A stretch of DNA of 64,000 bases from JAUUSJ01 sp964439395 (GTDB taxonomy: Bacteria; Bacillota; Clostridia; Lachnospirales; Lachnospiraceae), in assembly GCA_964439395.1 (NCBI GenBank), contig CAYTNV010000003.1:62001-126000 (forward strand), given 5' to 3'. The translations under genes and the position numbers were made by a program. Below the pieces are notes generated by a model. That model did not search any database, was not told the DNA's origin, and was given only the letters and a program-made list of their open reading frames with translations. Positions 36,083 through 44,576 of this stretch are shown piece by piece. Each line of letters opens with the position of its first letter. Position 1 is the first letter of the stretch.

Positions 36083-36763
36083 TTACATCCTTTGATTTTT
36101 TAACAATAAAATAGACTGATAAGCAGCCATCTGCTCTGCCGCCTTTTTCGTCTTTCCAACTCCCTTGGCAATTACTTTATCTCCAAGCTGAGTTTCCACT
36201 GTAAATTCCTTGCAGTGATCTGGTCCTGTAACCTTAATTAAATGATAGGAAAGTTTTTCTTTTCCTTTTCCCTGCACAATTTCCTGCAAAATAGTCTTAG
36301 CATCATAAAATAATGCCTTATCTTCCAGATCATCTAGTAAAAACTTTTTCAAAAACTGCTTTACTGTTTTTAAGCCACTATCTAAATACATAGCGCCAAG
36401 AAGTGCCTCAAAAGCATCCGAAAGAATCGAATCTCTCTCTCTCCCACCTGTCATATCCTCTCCCTTGCTCAGATAAAGATAATCTCCCATCTCAATCTCT
36501 CTCGCACATAGAGATAACGTATGCTCACATACAAGACTAGAACGAAGCTTTGTGAGTTCTCCCTCATTTTTATCTGGATATAAATGATAAAGATATTCGC
36601 TCACTGAGATTTCTAAAACTGCATCCCCTAAAAACTCCAATCTCTCATTATTTTCTTTTTTTTCCATCCTCTTTTCATTGGCGTACGAGCTATGCGTCAA
36701 CGCCTGCTTTAATAATGCTTTATTTTTAAACTCATACTGGATGATTGCCTCTAAACCTTTCGT
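36083..36763 (-). CDS. rnc: Ribonuclease III, probable non-AUG (ACG) start
   Basis: RNase III cleaves double-stranded RNA in rRNA maturation and mRNA turnover. The protein has the nuclease signature ERLEFLGDAVLEI, a second acidic site (DAFEALLGAMYLDSG) and a C-terminal double-stranded-RNA binding domain (DAKTILQEIVQGKG onward). The first in-frame ATG/GTG/TTG is the TTG at 36700, which would remove the first helix (QYEFKNKALLKQALTHSSY). In frame upstream, a perfect AAGGAGG (36772-36778) precedes ATT, ATC and ACG codons; ACG at 36763 has the best (8-nt) spacing and gives 226 residues, a normal family length. The start codon is inferred, the family is certain. Confidence 0.88.
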   Translation of the reverse strand, partial: TKGLEAIIQYEFKNKALLKQALTHSSYANEKRMEKKENNERLEFLGDAVLEISVSEYLYHLYPDKNEGELTKLRSSLVCEHTLSLCAREIEMGDYLYLSKGEDMTGGRERDSILSDAFEALLGAMYLDSGLKTVKQFLKKFLLDDLEDKALFYDAKTILQEIVQGKGKEKLSYHLIKVTGPDHCKEFTVETQLGDKVIAKGVGKTKKAAEQMAAYQSILLLKNQRM

Positions 36764-36792
36764 GATAATTACCTCCTTAAAGTAGATTTTTC

Positions 36793-36826
36793 GTGCCCTA
36801 GAAATTCAAAATCCTTTCTAGAGCAC
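36793..36826 (-). promoter_or_regulatory. Hairpin in the rnc leader
   Basis: 12-nt arms (36793-36804 and 36815-36826, one mismatch) with a 10-nt loop lie between plsX and rnc. No T-run follows on either strand, so a terminator is unlikely. A stem in front of rnc could be a processing or autoregulation site for RNase III, which is known in E. coli. Confidence 0.35.
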
Positions 36827-36850
36827 AGCTAAAATCAGATTAAAATAAAA

Positions 36851-37882
36851 CTATTCTTGCTCTGTTTTCTTTCTCACATTTCCAACAAATTTTTCAGCCA
36901 TCGTTCCTGTCATATCCTGCTGACTAAACTGCACGCACTGAATCATTGCATTTTTCGTCTCCTTTGCAGTTGCACTTCCGTGAATCTTTACGACTAATCC
37001 CTTCAATCCAAGAAGAGGTGCCCCACCATACTCTGTGGCATCAAATGTCTTTAACGTAGCTTTTAAACCTGGCTTTACTAATAATCCACCAAGCTTTCCT
37101 CTCGTCGTGCTCATCATTCCATCTTTGACAACTTTAATCAAAGTCTTTGAGAGTCCTTCTGTCAACTTCAAAATAACATTTCCAACAAACGCTTCACATA
37201 CAATAACATCTGCTTTTCCCTGCATAATCTCACCTGGCTCAATACTTCCGATAAAATTGATATCCTCACATTCCTTTAAGAGAGGATATGTCTCCTTCAC
37301 CAAAGCATTCCCCTTCGCCTCCTCGGCACCGATATTTACAATCGCCACTTTTGGATTTTCAATTCCAACAACACCCTTCATATAAATAGAACCCATCTTA
37401 GCAAACTGAACAAGATGAGAAGATCTCGCATCAACATTGGCTCCACAGTCAATTAAGAGCGTCACTCCTTTTGTCGTTGGGAGAAGTGGGGCAAGAGGTG
37501 CCCTCTCCACACCTTTTAGCTTACCGACAATAACCTGTCCACCTACTAAAACAGCTCCGCTGCTTCCAGCAGAAATAAAAGCATCTGCCTTTTTTTCTTT
37601 CACAAGCTTAAGTGCCACTACCATCGAGGAGTCTTTCTTTCTTCTAATCGCATCAACCGGTGACTCATTACAACTTATCTCCTCTGTCGTATGGATTACC
37701 CGAAAACGCTCTTTTGACACATCATATTTTTTTAGCTCTTCCTTAATTTTATCAGAATCTCCAACTAAATATACATCCAAATCTTCACATTCCTTAACCG
37801 CATCTACGACACCCTTTATAATTTCATATGGTGCGTAATCGCCGCCCATAGCATCGACTGCCACTCTAACCTTTTTACCCAT
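36851..37882 (-). CDS. plsX: Phosphate acyltransferase PlsX
   Basis: PlsX turns acyl-ACP into acyl-phosphate, the donor for PlsY in phospholipid synthesis. The 343-residue protein begins VRVAVDAMGGDYAPYEIIKG, the family signature, and has SAGSSGAVLVGGQVIVGKLKGVERAPLAP near residue 105, LLIDCGANVDARSSHLVQFAKMGS and ATEYGGAPLLGLKG near 282. In many Firmicutes plsX is followed by acpP and rnc; here only 72 bp and no acpP separate its stop from the rnc ribosome binding site. Confidence 0.95.
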   Translation of the reverse strand: MGKKVRVAVDAMGGDYAPYEIIKGVVDAVKECEDLDVYLVGDSDKIKEELKKYDVSKERFRVIHTTEEISCNESPVDAIRRKKDSSMVVALKLVKEKKADAFISAGSSGAVLVGGQVIVGKLKGVERAPLAPLLPTTKGVTLLIDCGANVDARSSHLVQFAKMGSIYMKGVVGIENPKVAIVNIGAEEAKGNALVKETYPLLKECEDINFIGSIEPGEIMQGKADVIVCEAFVGNVILKLTEGLSKTLIKVVKDGMMSTTRGKLGGLLVKPGLKATLKTFDATEYGGAPLLGLKGLVVKIHGSATAKETKNAMIQCVQFSQQDMTGTMAEKFVGNVRKKTEQE

Positions 37883-38140
37883 ATTTTTTTCCTTTCTCGC
37901 TCTTTTCTTAATAGCGAAATTTTTATTTTTTCTTGACTTTCCTGTATTATTTTATGTATAAAAGATGATTCGCTCTGAAAGTCTTCCGAAAAAAAGAAAA
38001 CATAATAGTTTTAATTTATCACAAAAAAAATTATTGTTCAAGTATCTTGGAAAATTCTAGGCGAATTCTAAGGAAATATTTTCCCTTTTCTTTCCAATAT
38101 ATTCCTCTTTTAAAATTTTTATAAATTTTAGAAAAAACAT

Positions 38141-38169
38141 TTGACATTTTTTGTCATATAATATATAAT
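38141..38169 (+). promoter_or_regulatory. Consensus sigma-A promoter of tRNA-Arg
   Basis: Perfect TTGACA (38141-38146), a 17-bp spacer and perfect TATAAT (38164-38169). It ends 22 bp before the tRNA. The 309-bp interval 37883-38191 contains nothing else I can name. Confidence 0.85.
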
Positions 38170-38191
38170 ATCATTTGTTCGAGATAAACGT

Positions 38192-38265
38192 GTGCTCATA
38201 GCTCAGTTGGATAGAGCAATGGCCTTCTAAGCCATGTGTCCGGGGTTCGAATCCCTGTGGGCACG
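38192..38265 (+). tRNA. tRNA-Arg (anticodon TCT)
   Basis: The 74-nt sequence folds into a complete cloverleaf. A 7-bp acceptor stem (GTGCTCA with TGGGCAC), D stem GCTC/GAGC, anticodon stem ATGGC/GCCAT with loop CTTCTAA (anticodon TCT, reading AGA) and T arm CGGGG-TTCGAAT-CCCTG are visible. The discriminator base is G and CCA is not encoded. AGA is a common Arg codon in A+T-rich genomes. Confidence 0.95.
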
Positions 38266-38266
38266 T

Positions 38267-38302
38267 AAAAAACGACAGTATTACCATATACTGTCGTTTT
38301 TT
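38267..38302 (+). terminator. Terminator of tRNA-Arg
   Basis: Perfect 15-nt arms (38267-38281, 38288-38302) with a 6-nt loop and a T-run directly follow the tRNA. It may also serve the convergent hydrolase gene. Confidence 0.9.
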
Positions 38303-38335
38303 TATTTATAAAAACAAATTGAGCTTACTCCTAAC

Positions 38336-39292
38336 TTAAGCCTGTCCTAATAATTCTTCAAAAGAAGATTTCTCCGAGAGCGGCAATGCAAATCGTTTTT
38401 CTAGCCAACATCCTGCAAGTTCCGTCCACTTGGCCGCATCTTTATATATCTGACTTTTTGATTGTGCCGAAGCCTGTGTAGAAAGTGACAATCCATGTGG
38501 TCCCTCTTCAAAAATATGCATTTCAAATGGAATCTTTTTTTCTGCAAGCGCATAAGACATACGGAGCGAATGCTGCACTGGTACTAAATTATCCTGAGCA
38601 GTCGCCCATAAAAAAGTTGGCGGTGTATATTCTGTTACATGCCTTGCTGGACTTACCTTATCAAGTATCTCCTCACAAGGATTTTCTGTTCCAAGATAGG
38701 CCTTAATAGAAGCATTAAAAAATGCTTTATCCATCGGAATATATTTTTCTATTGCTTCTTTCATATAGACATAATCACTTAATGTATATCCTAAAATGGC
38801 TGCTGCTGGGCAAAATTTCTTTTTCTCTTCCTGAAAATATTCATTAATTATATCTTCATGCCAGTTTGTGGCATACATTGCAGCATTATGTGCTCCCGCT
38901 GAAAATCCACATACAGCAATTCTATCTGTATCAACTAGCCATTCCTGTGCATGTTCTCGAAGAATCAACATAGTTTTTCCAATTTCACGCATGGCATTAG
39001 GATATTGACTATTTTTATTTAACTCAATCCCATTCATAATATCTGGAAATATCCCACTTCCCTCACAGTAAGTCGAATACCGCAGTACAAATGTATGATA
39101 TCCCATGGATGCGAATCGAATCGCAACTGGCTCAGCCTCTCGGTCAGAACAATTAAAATAGCCACCACCTGGACAAATAATAATAGCTGGTCTTTTCTTT
39201 CCTGAAAGCAACTCTGGAGAATCTTGAAGAATATAAGTTGTCAATATTACGTCTTCTCTGTTTTCATATAACTTAATTATTTCTGTTTTCAT
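38336..39292 (-). CDS. Alpha/beta-hydrolase (esterase/lipase-like)
   Basis: The 318-residue cytoplasmic protein has the alpha/beta-hydrolase layout of acetyl-esterase/xylanase-type lipases. CPGGGYFNCSDREAEPVA near residue 40 is the oxyanion-hole region (GGGY), CGFSAGAHNA near residue 125 carries the nucleophile Ser, Asp is in WATAQDNLVP near 238, and His in EEGPHGLSL near 268. No signal peptide is seen. Enzymes of this kind often remove acetyl groups from sugars, and such genes are common in gut Clostridia, but the substrate cannot be read here. It is monocistronic, downstream of and convergent with the tRNA. Confidence 0.8.
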   Translation of the reverse strand: MKTEIIKLYENREDVILTTYILQDSPELLSGKKRPAIIICPGGGYFNCSDREAEPVAIRFASMGYHTFVLRYSTYCEGSGIFPDIMNGIELNKNSQYPNAMREIGKTMLILREHAQEWLVDTDRIAVCGFSAGAHNAAMYATNWHEDIINEYFQEEKKKFCPAAAILGYTLSDYVYMKEAIEKYIPMDKAFFNASIKAYLGTENPCEEILDKVSPARHVTEYTPPTFLWATAQDNLVPVQHSLRMSYALAEKKIPFEMHIFEEGPHGLSLSTQASAQSKSQIYKDAAKWTELAGCWLEKRFALPLSEKSSFEELLGQA

Positions 39293-39582
39293 AAAAATCC
39301 ACCCTTTCTCTATAATATAATTATTATAGAAAACTTAACATTTCAAATCTATATATTTATTTGATGATTATCCGACATTTTTTAATTTCTTTAAACATCA
39401 ATACCGAATTAGAACAAACCAAATATTTCTCTAATTTTAATAGAAAGCAGTTTAGAACTTTTTATTCTTTCATCCAATTTATACGGTAAACTTATTTAAA
39501 AACTATCAATATGGACTTATGGAACAGCTCTATAAAGATGCCTCTAAATCTGAAAACAACAAATAGAGCATAATAGTCATAT

Positions 39583-39628
39583 AAAAAACGAGTAAATAGT
39601 CAATCAACCGACTATTTACTCGTTTTTT
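39583..39628 (-). terminator. Bidirectional terminator downstream of the BAAT-like hydrolase
   Basis: Perfect 19-nt arms (39583-39601, 39610-39628) with an 8-nt loop, A-run on one side and T-run on the other. It lies about 55 bp after the stop codon at 39684. The interval 39293-39683 otherwise holds only A+T-rich sequence and a short open frame ending at 39566 that may be a gene remnant. Confidence 0.85.
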
Positions 39629-39683
39629 TATTCTACTCTATATTTTATTATAACTTACCTTATCCCATCTGTCACCATTCTTA

Positions 39684-40604
39684 CTACCATGTTCTAATTA
39701 TTTTAGAAAGCTTGCAATCAATATCCATACGAGTAACTTTGCATTCCTTTGGATACTTTCGTCCTGCCTCAAATACTATCTTTACCAATAGACTAGAACC
39801 GATAGGCAACATTATTTTTAGCATAGATTCAGGAAAAACAAAATGAGTACCATGCTCATAAATCATCGTCATATATTTACAATGATGCGGCATTGAACGC
39901 AGTCGTCTTTCCATTCTGCGAATATATTTGCAAGTATCCCAAAGCACGTCATCCTCAGCACCTACTAATACCAGTTTTCCCTTAATATTCTCAACTTTAA
40001 TTTTTTCTTCTTCTCGCACAGAATGAAGTCGTTCCGATTCATCAAACATCTTTCTAGATGCAATTATATTGCCTCCTTCTTTCGATTCCTCTTTCATTTT
40101 TTTCCAGTATTTTGGATGACGATATGCGTATGGCAGATATGGCAAAGGTTTTCCCTGATATGACACACTGGACTCATTATTACCTGGTCTTTCTCTGGCA
40201 CCATCCAGTCCGTCTTGATAAAATCCCTCCATCACAAAATCAGGCGGTGTCAAAGCAATTGTAAGAGAAATATCCGAATAATAAGAAGCAGCTAAAAGTG
40301 CCAGCATCCCCGTTGTAGATGCTCCCGCCACACCGATTTTTTTATTTTCTTTCTTTTTTAAATATGTAATTGCTTTTTCAAAACGCTCCAATGGATAATT
40401 ATGATGTCCATAATCTTTCTTTGCCGGTGACATCGTCAATGCATTGCAGCCCAGTCTGTGAATCCACTTTACACCAGATATAGCCATTCTATCGTCAATC
40501 GCATCTCCCAGCATAAGTATCATTGCCTTATCCGTTTTTTTCTTGTTTTCAAAATATGCTCCGTAAAATCCATCCTTTTCTGGTGTGAAATATAATCTTC
40601 TCAT
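39684..40604 (-). CDS. Acyl-CoA thioester hydrolase/BAAT C-terminal-like protein
   Basis: The 306-residue protein resembles the alpha/beta-hydrolase C-terminal domain of bile-acid-CoA:amino acid N-acyltransferase and acyl-CoA thioesterases. The nucleophile elbow is GVAGASTTGMLAL (Ser in GAST TG), the acid lies in VGAEDDVLWDTCKYIRRM, and the His in EHGTHFVFPES. The wording SLTIALTPPDFVMEGF in between is typical of the family. An upstream ATG at 40661 has no ribosome binding site, whereas AGGAGG precedes the ATG at 40604. Function is unknown; in gut Clostridia such proteins often accompany drug or lipid detoxification genes, which is only a guess here. Confidence 0.7.
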   Translation of the reverse strand: MRRLYFTPEKDGFYGAYFENKKKTDKAMILMLGDAIDDRMAISGVKWIHRLGCNALTMSPAKKDYGHHNYPLERFEKAITYLKKKENKKIGVAGASTTGMLALLAASYYSDISLTIALTPPDFVMEGFYQDGLDGARERPGNNESSVSYQGKPLPYLPYAYRHPKYWKKMKEESKEGGNIIASRKMFDESERLHSVREEEKIKVENIKGKLVLVGAEDDVLWDTCKYIRRMERRLRSMPHHCKYMTMIYEHGTHFVFPESMLKIMLPIGSSLLVKIVFEAGRKYPKECKVTRMDIDCKLSKIIRTW

Positions 40605-40815
40605 TGTGCTTGACCCTCCTTTTTTAACATTTTCTAATGCTTTTTGTTTTTGCTCAGACATTTCAAATCAGTAGGTTAGTTGCCACTAATTCATTTTATA
40701 GTATACAAAATTCCCTTAATAAGGTCAACTGCTTTAAATAGTAAGCCATGAAAATCAATTTTTACACTCACAGAGTATAGGATACGGTATGCTCTTTAAT
40801 TTCTCTTTACTGCTA

Positions 40816-41025
40816 TTATTTTGTTGAATTAACAAATGTCTTACATATCTTTCTGCTCTTCTCATCTGTCTAGTAAGAAAATTCTGGATGCCACTGAACT
40901 GCCCAGACAAAGTTTTTCTCTGGTATATAAACACCCTCAATCAAGCCATCCTCCGAAATTGCCATCACTTTTAACTGTGGAGATAAACCTTTAATTGCCT
41001 GATGCTGATAACTGTTTACCCTTAT
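40816..41025 (-). pseudogene. Remnant of a class I glutamine amidotransferase (gamma-glutamyl-GABA hydrolase-like)
   Basis: On the minus strand one frame reads VNSYQHQAIKGLSPQLKVMAI, then SEDGLIEGVYIPEKNFVWAVQ and WHPEFSY. This is the C-terminal part of PuuD-like peptidase C26 proteins, with the catalytic His and Glu of the HPE motif. A TAG follows at 40870-40872, but the same frame continues with family-like sequence (TDEKSRKICKTFV) to a TAA at 40816. Upstream of the VNSY block the frame is broken by a stop and no N-terminal half with the catalytic Cys is present. It is therefore a decayed gene. Confidence 0.8.
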
Positions 41026-41224
41026 TTTTTATGTCCTAAGTAAACCATAAAGTATATTTCTTTAAGTAATACTATCTCCATTCTATTTCGCTCTAAGTTG
41101 CACTCTCCACATTATAATATTCTTTCTTCCCCATATAATGCGGCAGATACCTCTTGACCACTAACAAACAAAAACCATCGCAGAAAGATATAATCTGTTC
41201 TTTTCCTCTACCTATGTTTATTAA

Positions 41225-42256
41225 CTATTTTAAACCTTCTCCGTCTTTAAAAAGATTTCTGCTTTTCCCTGCCCATAAATACAAGATGAGAGCAGAAATC
41301 CCACCTAGTACACTTTTTGCCATCTGCTGGATACGCCCTGTCTGAGATACTGTTTTTGGCAACATTAAATAAAGATTAAGCTTTTCTCTCTCCTTTTCAA
41401 TTTTTTCTGGCCAGAATCCGAAATTTGACCATTTATCTGGCAACCAATCACTAGAAATACGAAAATTTCTATAAATCAGATACAAAAGGATTCCTACTGC
41501 TAAAATCATTGCATACTGCCAAAACCAGTACATCCTTTTGTTGTCTCCCGCCGCTTTTTTTCCTGCCCTAGCCGTTTTAAAAAATGTCAAAGTAAGCCCT
41601 GCTGGAAAAAAAAGGAGCGCTACAAAAGCGAATGCAAAAAGCCACTCATCATCTACCAAAGAGCCATTTAAACCATAGCTCATAAGAAAACGGCTAGCGG
41701 CATTCTGCAAGCTCTCTCCCTTTTTAGGTCTTACAAAAACACGAGTATACACCGTATCATTTTCCGTAGGATGTATCAGCATAACCTGATGCGTCCAGGG
41801 AACTACCTGACATATATTATACTGCTTCCCTCCAAATGTCACCATGCTTCCTGTACAATCTGCACTTCCAAAAAGCTCTAATGCTGTTTCCCGGTCAATG
41901 ATGCATCCCCTTCTATCCTCTTGATTCAAAGCATTCCCTTTCCAGTTATATAAAGAAACATCGCCAGTGAGCCCTACTACAAGCACTTTGCTACTTCGTC
42001 CATAATTTTCATTTTCTATCCACTGGAGCCCTCCATCCCAGTAAAAGCAGATATCTACAGGATTTTCCGCCTCCTGACAATCCTCCAGAATTTCTGTTGC
42101 TTTGGTACGATCTGGATAGGAGGATGAGAGATAGATAGATGCTGACTCTATATTTTCCATAGAAATATATGCCCTTATCCCGAAATAGTAGCAAAGGACC
42201 GCTGCCAGCATAAGACATATCCTGACAAATCCAGCTCGCCTCCAGACGCCCCTCAT
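41225..42256 (-). CDS. MacB-like membrane protein (permease without ATPase)
   Basis: This 343-residue protein has one N-terminal membrane segment (about 10-29), an extracellular domain of about 175 residues and three C-terminal membrane segments (about 206-226, 250-268, 318-335). The extracellular part contains IDRETALELFGSADCTGSMVTFGGKQYNICQVV, close to the MacB periplasmic core (xxxAxxLFGSxxxxGkxvxxxgxxyxVvGV). So it has the 4-TM topology of a MacB permease, but no ATPase is fused or adjacent. It overlaps the HlyD-like gene by 4 bp and is last in the operon starting at 45433. I infer a partner of the adaptor protein, perhaps a mechanotransmission or substrate-holding unit; the function is not known. 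Confidence 0.6.
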   Translation of the reverse strand: MRGVWRRAGFVRICLMLAAVLCYYFGIRAYISMENIESASIYLSSSYPDRTKATEILEDCQEAENPVDICFYWDGGLQWIENENYGRSSKVLVVGLTGDVSLYNWKGNALNQEDRRGCIIDRETALELFGSADCTGSMVTFGGKQYNICQVVPWTHQVMLIHPTENDTVYTRVFVRPKKGESLQNAASRFLMSYGLNGSLVDDEWLFAFAFVALLFFPAGLTLTFFKTARAGKKAAGDNKRMYWFWQYAMILAVGILLYLIYRNFRISSDWLPDKWSNFGFWPEKIEKEREKLNLYLMLPKTVSQTGRIQQMAKSVLGGISALILYLWAGKSRNLFKDGEGLK

Positions 42257-43734
42257 GACTCCTGCAGCCTCACTCGGCTGCCATCTGAGATTTCGCGGTC
42301 AGAATCAATAATGATCTTCTGGTCATTTGAGATACTACCATCTTCTAATGCTACTAAAGACTGGTTTTTGTCTTTGATCAACACTTCGACTCGACGTGCC
42401 ACCCAAATCTCTCCCAACACAGAATTTTGACTGTCAATTACATACATATAAGCCACCCCATTTTCTTCATGAAGAGCAGACAAAGGAACACAAGATTTAA
42501 ATGGTCCCGCATCTTTAGAAATAGTAAATTCCGCCGTCTCTCCTATAGAAAGAGAATCGTCAGGAAGTTGTATGGAAATCATTCTTGCATCTGGATCCGT
42601 CTCATCCTCCCGGATTGCTTCCACGGACGCTTCCTCTATTTTTTTTCCATTACTCCCCTCAATACTCACCGCTGAGCCAATCTCCACATATTTCAAATCT
42701 TCCTTATAAATAGTTCCTGTCATTCGCAGATTTCCTCCTGTAAGGTAAAGCACAACTACCGCAGACTCTGTTGTAATGGCTCCTGTTTCAGTCATCAGAG
42801 ATTTTACAACTCCATCTGCAGCTGCTTTTATATTTCCCTCTTCAGTCAAAATTTGGTTTAGCTTCTCTAAATCCTGCTGGCTATTTGCCAATTCCCTCTC
42901 CGCATTTACGAGTGTACTATCAATTGCCTCAGGAAGCTGAGAATCCTCCATTATTTTTTCTGCTGCCGCAAGCTCCTGATTCTGACTAGCAATAGCAGAA
43001 TTTAATATCTCTTGCTTTGCCCGCAAATCATCTATAAGAGCCTGTTCTTGTGCTATATCATCCACAGTTGCTCTCTCATCAGAGTTGGATATCCCACTAG
43101 TATTCTCTTGCCCCATACCCTCGCTTATATTTCCCGTATCCCCCGCAAAGTTGCTCCCGCCATCTGTACCTCCCCCTGTCTCATTTTCAAATGCTTGGTT
43201 ACGAGTAAGCTCTCTATTTTGATAAAATTCATCCAGCCTTTGCTGCGCCACCTCCACCTCTAACCTAGCATTATCCACAGAAATACTACTGCCTTGCGCC
43301 GAAATATCATAGGAACGTCTTGCCCACTCCTGTTCCAAATCCTTTTTCTTTTTATTTACCTCATCTAAATCCTTTAAATCATTTATTTTTAAATTTAGCT
43401 CTTCAATCTCATTGTTTTTTTCCTTTAGCGCCTCCAAGATACTGTCCATAGACAGCTTCAAAAGCACCTCGTCCTTTTTTACAGACTGTCCCTCCTGAAT
43501 CAGAATCTGCTCCACTTTCAAGTTCTTATGGGCAAACACTGCCTGCTCTTGAATTCCCACCACCTTTCCAGTTCCCGTCACCTTATGGGATACCATCTGA
43601 TTTTGGATAGTTTTTACTTGAACCTGCACCACATTCACAGAATCTGCCGCTCTGGAAAGCACTGTAAAAACCATCATCACTGCAAAAAATATTCCAAACC
43701 CTTTCATTATTTTCTTCTGTCTCATATTTGTCAC
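42253..43734 (-). CDS. HlyD/RND-type efflux adaptor (membrane fusion) protein
   Basis: This 493-residue protein has one N-terminal membrane anchor (about 10-27). Its biotinyl-lipoyl halves are VSHKVTGTGKVVGIQEQAVFAHKNLKVEQILIQEGQSVKKDEVLLKLS (about 48-95) and IKAAADGVVKSLMTETGAITTESAVVVLYLTGG (about 300-332). A coiled-coil hairpin of about 200 residues lies between them. The Gly/Ser/Thr-rich patch (about 187-215) inside the hairpin is unusual. C-terminal beta-barrel and membrane-proximal domains follow. Adaptors of this family connect MacB-type permeases to the outside in Gram-positives, and the MacB-like gene directly follows with 4-bp overlap. Two sugar-ABC permeases precede it in the same operon, which is an unusual mix. 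Confidence 0.8.
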   Translation of the reverse strand: MTNMRQKKIMKGFGIFFAVMMVFTVLSRAADSVNVVQVQVKTIQNQMVSHKVTGTGKVVGIQEQAVFAHKNLKVEQILIQEGQSVKKDEVLLKLSMDSILEALKEKNNEIEELNLKINDLKDLDEVNKKKKDLEQEWARRSYDISAQGSSISVDNARLEVEVAQQRLDEFYQNRELTRNQAFENETGGGTDGGSNFAGDTGNISEGMGQENTSGISNSDERATVDDIAQEQALIDDLRAKQEILNSAIASQNQELAAAEKIMEDSQLPEAIDSTLVNAERELANSQQDLEKLNQILTEEGNIKAAADGVVKSLMTETGAITTESAVVVLYLTGGNLRMTGTIYKEDLKYVEIGSAVSIEGSNGKKIEEASVEAIREDETDPDARMISIQLPDDSLSIGETAEFTISKDAGPFKSCVPLSALHEENGVAYMYVIDSQNSVLGEIWVARRVEVLIKDKNQSLVALEDGSISNDQKIIIDSDREISDGSRVRLQES

Positions 43735-43736
43735 CC

Positions 43737-44576
43737 TTACTCCTTCACCGCCGAAGCAATAATTCCCTGTTCTAGATAATCCTGTCCTGCCATAAAAACA
43801 AGAAGTGCTGGAAGCAGCACCACCACTGATGCAGCAAAGGCAACTCCCGCCTTTTCCATGTCAATATTGGATAGATACATAGAAAGTGGCCACAATTCCT
43901 TTGTCTTTAAAAAAGCCATAGGTTGTTCAATCATATTCCAATATTCCAAAAATTCCAATACCATGGCGGAAATAATACCAGGAGAACCTAAAGGAAGAGC
44001 CATTTGAAAAAATAGTCGCAGTTCTCCTGCGCCGTCAAGCCTTGCTGCTTCCAAAAGCACCTCTGGAATGCCTGCAAAAAAACGGTACATAATAAACACT
44101 GGAAATGTAGAAAAAACTGCTGGAAGGATAATTCCCGACAGCGTATCCAAAAGCCTTAAGTTATCCAAAACTAGATAATTACTTAGCATCATAACCTGAA
44201 AGGGCATCATCATCATGGCTATATAAACGGTAAACAAAAACCTTTTTCCAGGAAACTTAAATTTTGCAAACCCCCATGCCGCTGGTACGCCGACGAAAAG
44301 CTGCCCTGCCAATATCCCCACTGTAAGCTTAACCGAGTTCCAAAACATTACAAAAAACTCCGGGGAATCCAATAATAACTCCACATAGGAACGGAGAGTG
44401 GGATATTCTGGCATCAGCTTCCAGGAAGCATAGCCTCTAGCATTAGTATTCAGCACTGACTGTATAAGTCCAGTCAGTTCATTTTTCCCCATAAAAGACC
44501 CCACTGCTAGAAATAGAATAGGAAATACGGCAACCAACGCCAAAATTCCCAGAAAAATGATCCATATTTTTTTCAA
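43737..44576 (-). CDS. Carbohydrate ABC transporter permease (MalG/UgpE-type)
   Basis: This 279-residue membrane protein has six predicted membrane segments and the cytoplasmic EAA loop EAARLDGAGELRLFFQMALPLGSPG near residue 180, which contacts the ATPase. It begins with WIIFLGILALVAVFPILFLAVGSF as typical of the second permease of CUT1 sugar importers. It overlaps the first permease by 4 bp and is 2 bp from the adaptor gene. The ATPase is not encoded in the window; Gram-positive CUT1 systems often share an MsmK-type ATPase encoded elsewhere. Confidence 0.88.
   Translation of the reverse strand: MKKIWIIFLGILALVAVFPILFLAVGSFMGKNELTGLIQSVLNTNARGYASWKLMPEYPTLRSYVELLLDSPEFFVMFWNSVKLTVGILAGQLFVGVPAAWGFAKFKFPGKRFLFTVYIAMMMMPFQVMMLSNYLVLDNLRLLDTLSGIILPAVFSTFPVFIMYRFFAGIPEVLLEAARLDGAGELRLFFQMALPLGSPGIISAMVLEFLEYWNMIEQPMAFLKTKELWPLSMYLSNIDMEKAGVAFAASVVVLLPALLVFMAGQDYLEQGIIASAVKE

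Noticed and set aside
39456..39566. Short plus-strand frame ending LFKNYQYGLMEQLYKDASK before a stop at 39566
   Set aside because: It looks like a protein C-terminus and could be a gene remnant, but I cannot name a family and it has no start or ribosome binding site.
40755..40940. 61-residue minus-strand frame MRVFIYQRKTL...
   Set aside because: The other frame of this region carries the recognisable glutamine amidotransferase remnant; this frame is its shadow.
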